From Gallionella sp. (GTDB taxonomy: Bacteria > Pseudomonadota > Gammaproteobacteria > Burkholderiales > Gallionellaceae), in contig JAQTWT010000001.1 of assembly GCA_028689145.1 (NCBI GenBank), forward strand, positions 1-64,000: a stretch of DNA of 64,000 nucleotides. The letters run 5' to 3'. Made by a program: the position numbers and the translations under genes. Below, piece after piece: positions 1 to 8,704 of this stretch (position 1 is the first letter of the stretch; each line of letters starts with the position of its first letter). The notes beneath the pieces are model-generated. The model saw nothing but the letters and a program-made list of their open reading frames with translations, had not been told where the DNA came from and did no database searches.

Positions 1-125
1 ATATCGCCACGTTGATCACTCCTGTTTACTCCTGCTCAAGTAATGAGCAGGACAGTATCTATACGTGGGTCAAATTTATCTGCAAACTATTGTCGGAATT
101 GGGTCAGTTTTAGGTGCAATTCAAC
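1..125. mobile_element. IS21-like terminal region (partial)
   Basis: Two imperfect direct repeats, GTGGGTCAAATTTATCTGCA near 64 and TTGGGTCAGTTTTAGGTGCA near 99, precede a TTCAACA end at about 119-125. Repeated transposase-binding motifs inside a TGT...ACA end are typical of IS21-type elements, so this is probably the outer end of an element lying to the left of the window. Homology to the DUF1016 gene resumes directly after it. No transposase gene is visible, so the family call is an inference. Confidence 0.4.
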
Positions 126-928
126 AGAAGGGGTTTTCGCCGCGCAATCTCAAATACATGCGCGCCTTTGCCGAGGCGTGGCCGGATGCGGAATTTGTGC
201 AAGCGGTGCTTGCACAATTGCCCTGGTATCACCAGTTGGCGCTGCTGGACAAACTGCCCGACCCCGAAACCCGCCGCTGGTATGCGGCCAAAGCCATCGA
301 GCACAACTGGTCGCGCAATATTCTGGTGATGCAGATTGAAACCCGCCTGCTGGAGCGCAGTGGCAAAGCGGTGACCAACTTCGAGGATAACTTGCCCAAA
401 CCGCAATCTGACTTGGCCCGAGAATCGGTGAAAGACCCGTATCGCTTCGACTTTCTGGGGCTCACTGACGAGGCGCAGGAGCGCGAGATCGAACACGCCC
501 TGGTGAAGCATGTAACCGAATTTCTACTGGAATTGGGCGCGGGCTTTGCGTTCGTCGGGCGGCAGGTGCTGCTGGATGTGGGCGGCGACGAGTTTTTCAT
601 CGACCTATTGTTCTACCACCTCAAGCTGCGCTGCTATGTGGTGATCGAGCTCAAAGGCGGCAAATTCAAACCCGAGCATCTGGGGCAGCTTGGCTTTTAT
701 CTGACCGCAGTGGATCGCCAAGTGAAAAGCGAGCACGACAACCCAACCATCGGCCTCTTGCTGTGCAAGAGCAAAAACAAGATTGTGGCCGAATATGCCT
801 TGGGCGATAAGACCCAGCCCATGGGCATTGCCGAATACAAATTGCTCGAATCCCTGCCCGCCGAGCTGCAAACCAGCCTGCCCAGCATTGAACAGATTGA
901 AAATGAATTGAAGGATTTTCAGGCATGA
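126..928 (+). pseudogene. 5'-truncated DUF1016/YhcG-type PD-(D/E)XK nuclease
   Basis: The readable protein matches the DUF1016 (YhcG) family from KGFSPRNLKYM onward. It keeps the C-terminal PD-(D/E)XK core, seen as FFIDLLFYH followed by YVVIELKGG and a downstream GQLGFYL, so the putative D...E-x-K residues are present. The N-terminal DUF1016_N domain is missing, and the codons before KGFSP (an ATG at 65 is available) read through repeat sequence resembling an IS end. Full-length relatives are about 340-380 residues; only about 265 native residues remain. The family is often found near restriction or toxin-antitoxin genes. The gene is probably inactive, although a short chimeric product cannot be excluded. 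Confidence 0.7.
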
Positions 929-1333
929 GCCTGTCATTCTTAGGGAAAACTGGCGGATAAAGCAACTGCCGAGGATTTCTCGGTAGTTCAAAACGCAGGT
1001 GGTCGGGCCGTCCGGTGCACTCTCAAGCACTACAGTCCTCGACGCAGGCCGACCAGAAGGCGCTGGTCGAATATGCGGAATTCAACCGGACACAGAAAGT
1101 GGAGTCGGACTTTGGCCGGGTGTTGAAGGCGACGAAGGTACTCGGGCTGGCGGATGTGAAGCCGGAGAGCAAGCCGCCTCGGAAAAAGAAATAACTACAG
1201 CATTGGTCGGGAGGAGCTACTTGAGTTCTTGATGTCGAGTGTAAAGCGGACACGCCCCGCACAATTTCGACTCAGGCCTTGGCTGGCAGCAATGGCCGAA
1301 GAACGGTCGCACCTAGCATTGCCATCGACCATT
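929..1333. other. Non-coding, degraded stretch
   Basis: Between the truncated DUF1016 gene and the minus-strand nucleotidyltransferase-like gene there is no intact gene. It holds the C-terminal remnant annotated at 1021-1194 and then about 140 bases in which I recognise nothing. The mixture of fragments suggests repeated insertion and deletion here. Confidence 0.5.
1021..1194 (+). pseudogene. C-terminal remnant of an unidentified protein
   Basis: An open frame without a start codon ends at TAA 1192-1194. Its translation includes KALVEYAEFNRTQKVESDF and ends with a basic tail (KPPRKKK). The composition looks like a genuine protein C-terminus rather than a random frame, but I do not recognise the family. 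Upstream in the same frame the sequence becomes low-complexity and has no start, which suggests the 5' part has been lost. An annotation as chance open frame remains possible. Confidence 0.3.
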
Positions 1334-2104
1334 TCAAGTTGCTCGCTTTTTTCGATCCCGTTTTGAAAAAATTCTGGCTTCAATGCGCGGCCAATGTTCG
1401 GTATGGAATTTTTTATTGGTTATTATTTCTATCGGGGCAGCTCCCATGACATCAATTCCCCATTGCGTAAATACGAACATTCCGGCATCGGAGAGTGCTA
1501 GTTTTTCCAGCCATATAACCCGATCAATCAGATAACGATCCGGGGTTTTACCGGCGAATCCTGATGCTACATAGTTTTCAAAAAATGCCTTAGCGACCAA
1601 CACGGCTAAACGCGCTTGCTCAACGCCATTCGTGTCGCGCTTGGAGGATAGACGATGCAGGTTAACAATGCGGCTTTTGAGAACGAGGGTCGGATGGAGT
1701 ATGCGTATAAATCCATATTCGGGGTGTTCAAACTCGACAGCGAGCTTTCTGATTTCTTCATTGGTTAGCCCAATCAAGGTTCCCATGAAGTCAATAAACA
1801 GCGTGCGCCCATCCGGCGTTTTGTAAGTAACAATGGCTGTGTTGGGCGTATGGTCGTCCGGCTTCGGAATGCAGAGTGTCCCGTGCAATTCTGTTGCGAC
1901 GATCAGAGCATCGTGCTTTGTGGCTAAAACATCAGCATCCTGCGTGAGATACGGCGTGTCGCTTGGAGGTACTGGGATTTTGTAATAATCGACCCAGAAT
2001 GTTAGGGATTGTCCCCCCAACCAGAATGGCCGGCTGAGTTGTTTTCTGGAGCGCGTGGAAAAATTTTGGTAGGTCGCTCGGCTGGAACCAATCGTAACCG
2101 GCAA
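1334..2104 (-). CDS. Nucleotidyltransferase-like protein (AbiEii-like)
   Basis: The 256-residue protein has LGGQSLTFWVDYY near residue 30 followed about 20 residues later by LTQDADVLAT. This GG...W...D-x-D layout resembles the active-site region of nucleotidyltransferase-fold proteins such as the AbiEii/MenT toxins. A basic C-terminus (SKRDRKKRAT) follows. It starts 7 bases after the stop of the small Lys/Ala-rich gene at 2112-2351, so the two are probably co-transcribed in a toxin-antitoxin-like arrangement. Related AbiEii proteins inactivate tRNA by adding nucleotides, but whether this protein does so cannot be told from sequence. Family assignment is tentative. Confidence 0.5.
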   Translation of the reverse strand: MPVTIGSSRATYQNFSTRSRKQLSRPFWLGGQSLTFWVDYYKIPVPPSDTPYLTQDADVLATKHDALIVATELHGTLCIPKPDDHTPNTAIVTYKTPDGRTLFIDFMGTLIGLTNEEIRKLAVEFEHPEYGFIRILHPTLVLKSRIVNLHRLSSKRDTNGVEQARLAVLVAKAFFENYVASGFAGKTPDRYLIDRVIWLEKLALSDAGMFVFTQWGIDVMGAAPIEIITNKKFHTEHWPRIEARIFSKRDRKKRAT

Positions 2105-2111
2105 CCACGGT

Positions 2112-2351
2112 TTAGCCGGGCATGCGAACGATGCGAAATTCGGCAGGATTAACCTTTGAAATGAGCTTGGCCTGGGATACGGCTTTCGCAGCAGGCAAGT
2201 GGCTGGCCACTTTGCTAAAAGCAGCTTGGCGAGCGGCTTTGCTGTAAGAGGGTTTTGCCGCTACTACTTTTGCAAGATGCGCAGAACCGCGCACGCCTGC
2301 CTTCACAGGCTTCGCCTTATTCTCAACCGCATTGGCAAGTGCTCTTTTCAT
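2112..2351 (-). CDS. Small Lys/Ala-rich hypothetical protein
   Basis: A 79-residue protein very rich in Lys, Ala and Val, without transmembrane segment or recognisable motif. It lies immediately upstream of the nucleotidyltransferase-like gene in the same orientation, with a 7-base gap. The position would suit an antitoxin or a nucleic-acid-binding partner, but no antitoxin fold (RHH, HTH, AbrB) can be recognised. The low-complexity composition also allows a non-coding interpretation. Confidence 0.4.
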   Translation of the reverse strand: MKRALANAVENKAKPVKAGVRGSAHLAKVVAAKPSYSKAARQAAFSKVASHLPAAKAVSQAKLISKVNPAEFRIVRMPG

Positions 2352-2400
2352 AACGGCATCCTAGCACGTTAAGTCTGAATCATTCAATACTTGCATGCGC

Positions 2401-3777
2401 CTAGCGATACGAAAAGCGTATGCTGATCCGCGTTCCTTTGCCGCCGCTCCCCTCCTCCAGTTTCAACTCTGCGCTGTGGCGTTTGGCGACTTCGGCGACG
2501 ATAGCCAGTCCCAGTCCGCTGCCGCTTTGGCCGCTGCCGAGAATTCGGTAAAAGCGCTCAAACACGCGCTCGCGGTGCTGCGGTTCGATGCCGGGGCCGT
2601 TGTCTTCCACGCTTAATTCCGCGCCATGTTGCGCGGTGCCGACGCTGATGGTGATGTGTCCGCCCGCCGGTGTATAGCGGATGGCGTTGTCGATCAGGTT
2701 ATTGAGCATTTCCATCAGGCTGGCCGCGTCACCCTGGACGGTTATTTCTGCGGATGCGCCTTCGTAACCGAGGTCGATATTTTTTTCCAGTGCCATCTGC
2801 ACCCAGTTTACGGTGCATTCCTGCGCCAACTGGTTGAGGTTGAGCGGCACAAAATTGTTGGCACTCTGTCCGCCAGGTTCGTTGCGCGCCAGCGCCAGCA
2901 ACTGGTTGACCAGACGGATACCGTGCCGGGTGCTGGTGAGGATGTGTGCAAGCGCGTGTTGTTTTTGTTCCGGGTCGTCTGTGCGCAAGGCCAGTTCGGA
3001 TTGCGTCTTGAGTCCGGCAAACGGTGTGCGCAGTTGGTGCGCCGCATCGGCGACAAAACGTTGCTGCGCCGCCATCACTTGTTTGAGCCGCTCCAGCAGG
3101 TCGTTGACCGCATCGATCAGCGGACGCACTTCGGCAGGTGCTTTGCCGCCGTCGAGCTGGCTCAAGTCGTCGCGCCGCCGGTTCAGCACTTCGTGACGCA
3201 ATCGTTCGAGCGGTCGCAAACCCTGCTTTAAACCGTACCAGACCACGGCGAGCGCGATCAGGGTCAGCAATAATTGCGGGATGACGATGTTGGCCAGAAT
3301 ACCCCGGATAAGCGCCTGACGCTGTTGGGTGGTTTCGGAAACATGCAATTGCAGCAGCTTGCCATCGGAAGGAAAGATCAGGCTGACCATGCGCGTTTTT
3401 TGCCCGTCGCGTTCGCCGTTGCTGAACAGCGGGCCGGGTCTGCCGCGCCGGTAAGAGAGCGGGCGCAGGGTGTTGCCATTGCCGGCGAGCTTTCTGCCTT
3501 CGCTGTCGGTGACGGTATAGACCACCCGGTCCGGCATGCCGGGGTCGGATCCGTCGGGAAGAGACAGCACCGCATCCAGTTGTTCGTTGCCGCTGCCCAG
3601 CTTGAGCTGTTCCGCTACCGCGTTGGCGCGTTGCAGCAACACCAGATCATAGGGCTGGTTGGCATAGTTGATCGTGGCGAAGTAGCCGACCACGGTGCTG
3701 ATCAGCCACAGCAGGTAGAGGGAGATCAGCAAGCGCTGCATCAGGTAGCTGCGCAGGGAACGGATGTTGTTTTCCAT
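2401..3777 (-). CDS. Sensor histidine kinase, TctE/QseC-like
   Basis: Membrane sensor kinase of 458 residues. A transmembrane helix at about residues 14-35 and a second near 165-185 bracket a periplasmic sensor of the 2CSK_N type found in TctE. The H-box AAHQLRTPFAG carries the phospho-accepting His, followed by the N-box (LIDNAIRYTP), the G1 box (DNGPGIEP) and the G2 box (GSGLGLAIV), so the catalytic core is complete. Its partner is the OmpR-family regulator at 3956-4660, upstream on the same strand. The two are separated by about 180 bases holding a palindromic repeat, which could reduce kinase expression relative to the regulator. The divergent symporter operon suggests organic acid sensing, as inference. 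Confidence 0.85.
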   Translation of the reverse strand: MENNIRSLRSYLMQRLLISLYLLWLISTVVGYFATINYANQPYDLVLLQRANAVAEQLKLGSGNEQLDAVLSLPDGSDPGMPDRVVYTVTDSEGRKLAGNGNTLRPLSYRRGRPGPLFSNGERDGQKTRMVSLIFPSDGKLLQLHVSETTQQRQALIRGILANIVIPQLLLTLIALAVVWYGLKQGLRPLERLRHEVLNRRRDDLSQLDGGKAPAEVRPLIDAVNDLLERLKQVMAAQQRFVADAAHQLRTPFAGLKTQSELALRTDDPEQKQHALAHILTSTRHGIRLVNQLLALARNEPGGQSANNFVPLNLNQLAQECTVNWVQMALEKNIDLGYEGASAEITVQGDAASLMEMLNNLIDNAIRYTPAGGHITISVGTAQHGAELSVEDNGPGIEPQHRERVFERFYRILGSGQSGSGLGLAIVAEVAKRHSAELKLEEGSGGKGTRISIRFSYR

Positions 3778-3870
3778 GACGCTCCTTATAACGTGAAACT
3801 CGCGTAGCGGTTCGTTGACTCAGACCGCCAGCGGTGCTTTGCAATAACTGGAACCATGCTGGCACTCCCC

Positions 3871-3916
3871 GTAGGTCGGGCTTTAGCCCGACTTGTCGGG
3901 TTGAAACCCGACCTAC
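3871..3916. repeat. GTAGG...CCTAC palindromic repeat
   Basis: The element begins GTAGGTCGGG and ends CCCGACCTAC, giving a perfect 10-base inverted repeat, with a second inner CCCGAC/GTCGGG pairing. It lies between the response regulator and its kinase and would form a strong hairpin in the shared transcript. It belongs to a family with about ten copies in this window. Confidence 0.85.
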
Positions 3917-3955
3917 AAAACGCGCGATTGGCTCCTTGAATTCACAAGCACTACA

Positions 3956-4660
3956 CTAGCTGGATGAGGCAGGCAGTTTGTCGATGACGTAACCCAGTCC
4001 GCGAATAGTGCGGATGGTTACCCCGGCCGGTTCGATCTTTTTGCGCAACCGGTGTATGTAAACTTCGATGGCATTGTTGCTGGCCTCTTCCGCATAACTG
4101 TAGAGCCGCTCCAGCAGTTGTTCTTTGCTGACCACCCAGCCGGTGCGCAACATCAGGGCTTCCAGTACGCTGAATTCGCGGGTGGTGAGTTCCAGCGGTT
4201 CGCCACCAATCATGGCGCGCCGCCCGACGCTGTCGAAGGTCAGCGCACCGCAGCTGTATACCGGATTCACGCCGCATTGCCCGCGCCGGATCAACGCGCG
4301 CACGCGCGCTTCGAGCTCCGGCAGGCTGAACGGTTTGATCATGTAGTCGTCCGCGCCCAGATCGAGTCCCTTGACCCGGTCGCCTTCCGCATCGCGCGCC
4401 GTGAGAATGATCACAGGAACTTGTTTGTTTTTTTCGCGCAAACTGCGCAGCACGCTGAAACCGTCCACTTTGGGCAACCCCAGATCCAGTATCATCAGAT
4501 CGAAAGGCTGCTCGCCGCTCAGGATCAGGTTGGCCGACAGCCCGTCTTTCACGCAATCGACGGCGTAGCCGGACTGGCGCATGGAATGGCATAGACCATC
4601 GGCCAGCACGTCGTCGTCCTCGGCAATCAGAATGCGCATTGGAGTGTCTGCACCGTGCAA
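3956..4660 (-). CDS. OmpR-family response regulator (TctD/QseB-like)
   Basis: A 234-residue regulator with a receiver domain (MRILIAEDDDVLADG at the start; phospho-acceptor Asp in LMILDLGLPKVDG; conserved Lys in MIKPF) and a C-terminal winged helix (ELTTREFSVLEALM, VYIHRLRKKI). The reading frame has an upstream ATG at 4660; the internal ATG at 4639, directly before the receiver, is an equally good or better start. It is divergent from the DUF4212/symporter operon across about 140 bases, so it probably controls that promoter. It pairs with the kinase encoded downstream on the same strand. Confidence 0.88.
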   Translation of the reverse strand: MHGADTPMRILIAEDDDVLADGLCHSMRQSGYAVDCVKDGLSANLILSGEQPFDLMILDLGLPKVDGFSVLRSLREKNKQVPVIILTARDAEGDRVKGLDLGADDYMIKPFSLPELEARVRALIRRGQCGVNPVYSCGALTFDSVGRRAMIGGEPLELTTREFSVLEALMLRTGWVVSKEQLLERLYSYAEEASNNAIEVYIHRLRKKIEPAGVTIRTIRGLGYVIDKLPASSS

Positions 4661-4796
4661 GAATTGGGGTTTGAATGATCAGCACGAGGCTGATGTACGG
4701 TTAAATTTTTCATGGAGCTATTCTAAGTGGAAGAGGATAATTGTCCAAACCGCAGGCCGGCAAGTTCTGAAATGCACTTTTTATAACAGGAAAAAC
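4661..4796. promoter_or_regulatory. Divergent intergenic control region
   Basis: About 136 bases separate the response regulator (minus) from the DUF4212 gene (plus). The region is AT-richer than its surroundings and must carry the promoters for both operons. I cannot point to a convincing -35/-10 pair or a regulator box by eye. Confidence 0.4.
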
Positions 4797-5060
4797 ATGC
4801 AACTCAGCGAGAAGCACAAACAATATTGGCAGAAGAATCTCCGCCTGACCGGGGGGCTGTTGGCGATCTGGTTTGTCGTCACCTTTGTGGTCGGCTGGTT
4901 CGCCAGAGATTTGCAATCCTTCACCATTCTCGGCTTCCCGCTTTCGTTCTACATGGGCGCGCAGGGAGCGCTGCTGATCTATGTGATGCTGGTCGGATAT
5001 TACGCATACTGCGCAAACAAACTGGATCGCGAGCACGACGTGCAGGAAGGAGAGCAGTGA
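4797..5060 (+). CDS. DUF4212 small subunit of sodium:solute symporter
   Basis: An 87-residue membrane protein starting MQLSEKHKQYWQKNL, with two predicted transmembrane helices at about 18-40 and 50-75. The layout matches DUF4212 proteins, which are encoded just upstream of VC_2705-type symporters. The ATG at 4797 gives the family-typical N-terminus. Its stop overlaps the symporter start by one base (TGATG), so the two are translationally coupled. It is probably an accessory subunit of the transporter. Confidence 0.88.
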   Translation: MQLSEKHKQYWQKNLRLTGGLLAIWFVVTFVVGWFARDLQSFTILGFPLSFYMGAQGALLIYVMLVGYYAYCANKLDREHDVQEGEQ

Positions 5061-7120
5061 TGGCAGCACCGGGCCAAGCACGATTCTCCTCGCAACTCAA
5101 ACGTTACTACGCGCTCTACACCGGCGGGTTCATCGGTTTCGTCGTGATGCTGTCCATCTTCGAACAGATGGGCATGCCCAACCAGATGCTGGGGTACATC
5201 CTGCTCGGCGCGACGGTGTTGCTGTATGCGGGGATTGGCATTCTTTCCAGAACCTCGGATGTCGCGGAATATTATGTGGCCGGGCGGCGCGTCCCGGCAT
5301 TCTTCAACGGCATGGCGGTTAGCGCGGACTGGATGTCGGCAGCCAGCTTCATCGGTCTGGCGGGAACCCTGTATCTGTCCGGCTACGATGGTTTGGCTTT
5401 TGTGCTGGGATGGACCGGCGGGTTCGTGCTGGTGGCGTTGCTGCTGGCTCCGTATCTGCGCAAGTTCGGCCAATTCACCATCCCGGATTTTCTCGGCGCC
5501 CGTTACGGCGGCGATATCCCGCGCATGATCGGGGTGTTCGCCGCGATCCTGTGCTCGTTCACCTATGTGATCGCGCAGATTTACGGGGTGGGACTGATTA
5601 CCAGCCGTTTCACCGGGCTGGATTTCGGGGTGGGCGTATTCGTCGGACTGGGCAGCATTCTGGTGTGTTCGTTTCTGGGCGGGATGCGCGCCGTAACCTG
5701 GACGCAGGTGTCGCAATACGTCATTCTGATCGTGGCCTATATGATCCCGGTGATCTGGCTGTCGGTGAAGCATACCGGCAATCCGGTTCCGCAGGTCGCC
5801 TACGGTTATGTGCTGGAAAAAGTTACGGCACGCGAACAAGTGCTGAACGACCCGACCACCCCGGAAGGCACTCGCGAAGCGGAAGTGCGCGCCATCTTCA
5901 AACAGCAGCAGGAGCAAACCGATGCGCGGCTGAAAGCGCTGGAAACCGGCGGCACCGCCTATCTGGCGGAAGAAAAGAACAGGCTGGTCAAAATCGCTGC
6001 CGACCTGAAAACCAGGCGCAACAAGGATTCCGAAATGATCGCGGCAGCCGATAAAGCAGTGGCCGAATTCCCCGCGGATGTCGCCACGGCCCGCAGCGCA
6101 TGGCGTGTCTCCGCCGAGTCGGACCGAGCCAAGGCCGCACCGATCGCCGCGCATGCCGAACCGTTTACCGGCCCGGATGAAGCGACCCGCGACAACAAGC
6201 GCAAAAACTTTCTCGCACTGGTGCTGTGTCTGATGGTCGGCACTGCCGCCCTGCCGCACATTCTGATGCGCTTCTACACCACGCCGACGGTAAAAGAAGC
6301 CCGACTATCGGTATTCTGGGCGCTGTTTTTTATCTCATTGCTCTACATCACCGCACCCGCGCTTGCCGTGCTGGCCAAATACGATGTGTACACGTTGCTG
6401 GTGGGTTCCAGCTTTTCCGAACTGCCGGGCTGGGTATCGGCCTGGGCTTCGGTGGACAAAGCCTTGATGAGTGTGACCGACCTCAACAAGGACGGTATCG
6501 TGCAACTGGCCGAAATCACTATCGGCGGCGACCTGATCGTGCTGGCGACACCGGAGATCGCCGGTTTGCCTTATGCGATCACCGCGCTGGTGGCGGCGGG
6601 AGGTTTGGCTGCCGCGCTTTCCACGGCGGACGGTCTGATGCTGACCATTTCCAATTCACTGTCTCACGATGTGTACTACAAAATGATTGACCCGCAGGCT
6701 CCCACCTCGCGCCGCCTGTTTGTGGCCAAGGCATTGTTGCTGGGGGTGGCGGTGTTTGCGGCCTACATCACCTCGCTCAAGCCCGGTGACATCCTGTTTC
6801 TGGTCGGCTCGGCATTTTCTCTGGCCGCTTCCGCGTTTTTCCCCGCGCTGGCGCTGGGCGTGTTCTGGAAGCGCGCCAACAGAACCGGTGCGATCCTCGG
6901 CATGGTGGGCGGTTTGGCTACCTGCATGTGTTACATATACATAACTTATCCGTTTTTCGGCGTGAATGCTCCGCTGTGGTGGGACATCAATCCCGTCGCC
7001 GCGGGCATATTCGGTATGCCGGTCGGGTTTGCCGGGGTAATCATCGGCAGCCTGCTGACTGCCGAACCGTCGCAGGATATTCAGGATATGGTCGACCGGG
7101 TGCGTTACCCGAATTTGTAA
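5060..7120 (+). CDS. Sodium:solute symporter, VC_2705 family
   Basis: A large SSS-family transporter of 686 residues, related to acetate permease ActP. Multiple membrane segments are visible, including VAEYYVAGRRVPAFFNGMAV, typical of the first conserved core region. Between helices, residues about 255-375 form a charged, soluble, helix-forming insert that separates the N- and C-terminal transmembrane blocks, as in the long (VC_2705) subfamily. The ATG at 5060 overlaps the DUF4212 stop and has the ribosome site AGGAAGGAGAG just upstream. The substrate is probably a small monocarboxylate, by family. Control by the divergent two-component system is likely. Confidence 0.88.
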   Translation: MAAPGQARFSSQLKRYYALYTGGFIGFVVMLSIFEQMGMPNQMLGYILLGATVLLYAGIGILSRTSDVAEYYVAGRRVPAFFNGMAVSADWMSAASFIGLAGTLYLSGYDGLAFVLGWTGGFVLVALLLAPYLRKFGQFTIPDFLGARYGGDIPRMIGVFAAILCSFTYVIAQIYGVGLITSRFTGLDFGVGVFVGLGSILVCSFLGGMRAVTWTQVSQYVILIVAYMIPVIWLSVKHTGNPVPQVAYGYVLEKVTAREQVLNDPTTPEGTREAEVRAIFKQQQEQTDARLKALETGGTAYLAEEKNRLVKIAADLKTRRNKDSEMIAAADKAVAEFPADVATARSAWRVSAESDRAKAAPIAAHAEPFTGPDEATRDNKRKNFLALVLCLMVGTAALPHILMRFYTTPTVKEARLSVFWALFFISLLYITAPALAVLAKYDVYTLLVGSSFSELPGWVSAWASVDKALMSVTDLNKDGIVQLAEITIGGDLIVLATPEIAGLPYAITALVAAGGLAAALSTADGLMLTISNSLSHDVYYKMIDPQAPTSRRLFVAKALLLGVAVFAAYITSLKPGDILFLVGSAFSLAASAFFPALALGVFWKRANRTGAILGMVGGLATCMCYIYITYPFFGVNAPLWWDINPVAAGIFGMPVGFAGVIIGSLLTAEPSQDIQDMVDRVRYPNL

Positions 7121-7147
7121 AAGAATGGTTATTAAGCGGAGGATATA

Positions 7148-7585
7148 TTGAAAGACACCCTGAAACTCGGAATAAAGCACCAGTTCAGCTTCCGCCTGCC
7201 CGATACCAAAACGGTTCCGGCGCTCTATCCGGAATCCCCCGAATTCCGGGAAATGCCCGAGGTATTTGCCACCGGCTTCATGGTAGGATTTCTGGAATGG
7301 GCGTGCATCGATGCCATCAAACCGCATCTGGATTGGCCCCGCGAACAATCGCTGGGCACACATATCAATGTCAGCCACACCGCCGCCACACCACCCGGAC
7401 TGCTGGTAACCGCACGGGTGAAGCTAGTCGGGATCGATGGGCAACGGCTGACATTTGAAGTGGAAGCGGACGATGGGGTGGACATCATAGCAACCGGAAC
7501 CCACGAGAGATTTGTCATCGATAAAGAGCGGTTCGATAAGAAAATCCGCGACAAAGCCGCTACCGCCCGTGCCGACAAAACATAA
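7148..7585 (+). CDS. Hot-dog fold thioesterase, FlK-like
   Basis: A 145-residue protein with the layout of fluoroacetyl-CoA thioesterase-like proteins: EVFATGFMVGFLEWACIDAI holds candidate Thr and Glu catalytic residues, and THINVSHTAATPPG holds the catalytic His. The start is TTG at 7148, supported by the ribosome site GGAGG five bases upstream at 7138-7142; no ATG is available nearby. It lies 28 bases after the symporter gene and may belong to that operon, which would suit acyl-CoA handling after carboxylate uptake. The substrate is unknown. Confidence 0.75.
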   Translation: MKDTLKLGIKHQFSFRLPDTKTVPALYPESPEFREMPEVFATGFMVGFLEWACIDAIKPHLDWPREQSLGTHINVSHTAATPPGLLVTARVKLVGIDGQRLTFEVEADDGVDIIATGTHERFVIDKERFDKKIRDKAATARADKT

Positions 7586-7699
7586 TTCGATGAAAAACAA
7601 CCGCCAGACACGGCAGCTACCCGGGCTTTCTGCCCGGAATAACGAAATACTGTAAAATTCGCCCGTTCAGAGATTAAAGAGTCAGTGTCAGGAGAAGCC

Positions 7700-8083
7700 G
7701 TGCCGCATCGCAACAACATCAGAACGCTGCTCATCGTGGATGACAGCCGCGTATCGCGCATGATGATACGCACCTTCGTACTCGCAAAACACCCGCAATG
7801 GATCATCATCGAAGCCGCCAGCGGCAACGAGGCACTGGAGATTGTTGATCGCGATACGCCGAATTATTGCACTATGGATATCAATATGCCGGGGATCATC
7901 GGCACCGAGGCGGCAGCGCAAATTCTGGCAAAATATCCGGGCATTCGCGTCGCCATCTTTTCCGCCAATATTCAGGAAAGTCACCAGACCCGTGCGGCAA
8001 CGCTCGGCGCAAAGTTCGTCGCAAAACCTGTCACGGAAAGAACGGTCGCGCTGGCGCTTGATTTTTTTGAGAGCCAAACGTGA
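7700..8083 (+). CDS. Single-domain response regulator (CheY-like)
   Basis: A 127-residue stand-alone receiver. LLIVDDSRVSRMMIRTF opens the domain with the acidic pair, the phospho-acceptor Asp is in TMDINMPG and the conserved Lys is in KFVAKPV. I chose GTG 7700 because AGGAG lies four bases upstream; GTG 7685 would place that ribosome site inside the gene. Its end overlaps the cheC-like gene by four bases (GTGA). With no output domain, it probably acts by protein contact, and its neighbour CheC is a plausible phosphatase for it. Confidence 0.85.
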   Translation: MPHRNNIRTLLIVDDSRVSRMMIRTFVLAKHPQWIIIEAASGNEALEIVDRDTPNYCTMDINMPGIIGTEAAAQILAKYPGIRVAIFSANIQESHQTRAATLGAKFVAKPVTERTVALALDFFESQT

Positions 8084-8691
8084 ATCCGCTTTCCGAATTA
8101 CAACTTGATACGCTCACCGAGATATTCAACATCGGTGCCGGGCGTGCCGCATCCAGCCTGAGCGAGATTGTCGGCGATCAGGTAAAACTGTCCGTGCCGC
8201 GCGTCCAGCTCTATAAATCTTCCGACATCAACGCGGAAGTGCTGTCGCTCAACGGTCTGCGCGTGGGTGCAGTCAAACAGAGTTTTAGCGGCCCGTTCGA
8301 TGCCGATGCCATGCTGCTGTTCACCGAAGAACGCGCCATGGAAATCGTGCACGACATGATGGGTTCGCAAGTCGCCATCGAAGATGTGGCCGAATTTGAG
8401 CAGGAAGCCATGTGCGAACTGGGCAACATCATATTGAATGCCTGCCTTTCCTCCATGGCGGACATGCTCGACCTCTCGCTGGACAGTTCGCTGCCGATTT
8501 ATTCCGTCGGTGCAACAGACTTGATTCTCAGTCAAATCGTCTCGGAGGCCGATCAGCCGGTGATGCTGGTGCTGCATATCGACTTGGCTATCGAGAAACA
8601 CCTTTCGCAGGGCTATCTGGTATTTCTGTTAAGTTCCTCGTCGCTGCGCGAGCTTCTCGCCCATATCGACCGTTTTATCTCCAGAATATGA
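8080..8691 (+). CDS. CheC-like phosphatase of receiver domains
   Basis: A 203-residue CheC/FliY-family protein. Both active-site signatures are present: LTEIFNIGAGRAASSLSEI near residue 10 and EAMCELGNIILNACL near 110, each with the E-x2-N pair used for dephosphorylation. The GTG start at 8080 overlaps the stop of the receiver gene. In the family these proteins dephosphorylate CheY-P. No methyl-accepting or CheA genes are near, so this CheC probably serves the adjacent receiver rather than a flagellar chemotaxis array. Confidence 0.82.
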   Translation: MNPLSELQLDTLTEIFNIGAGRAASSLSEIVGDQVKLSVPRVQLYKSSDINAEVLSLNGLRVGAVKQSFSGPFDADAMLLFTEERAMEIVHDMMGSQVAIEDVAEFEQEAMCELGNIILNACLSSMADMLDLSLDSSLPIYSVGATDLILSQIVSEADQPVMLVLHIDLAIEKHLSQGYLVFLLSSSSLRELLAHIDRFISRI

Positions 8692-8704
8692 CAATCCCGC
8701 AGCC

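Noticed and set aside
5000..6259. Minus-strand open frame of 419 codons opposite the symporter
   Set aside because: His/Gln/Arg-rich composition typical of antisense frames; the symporter is well supported.
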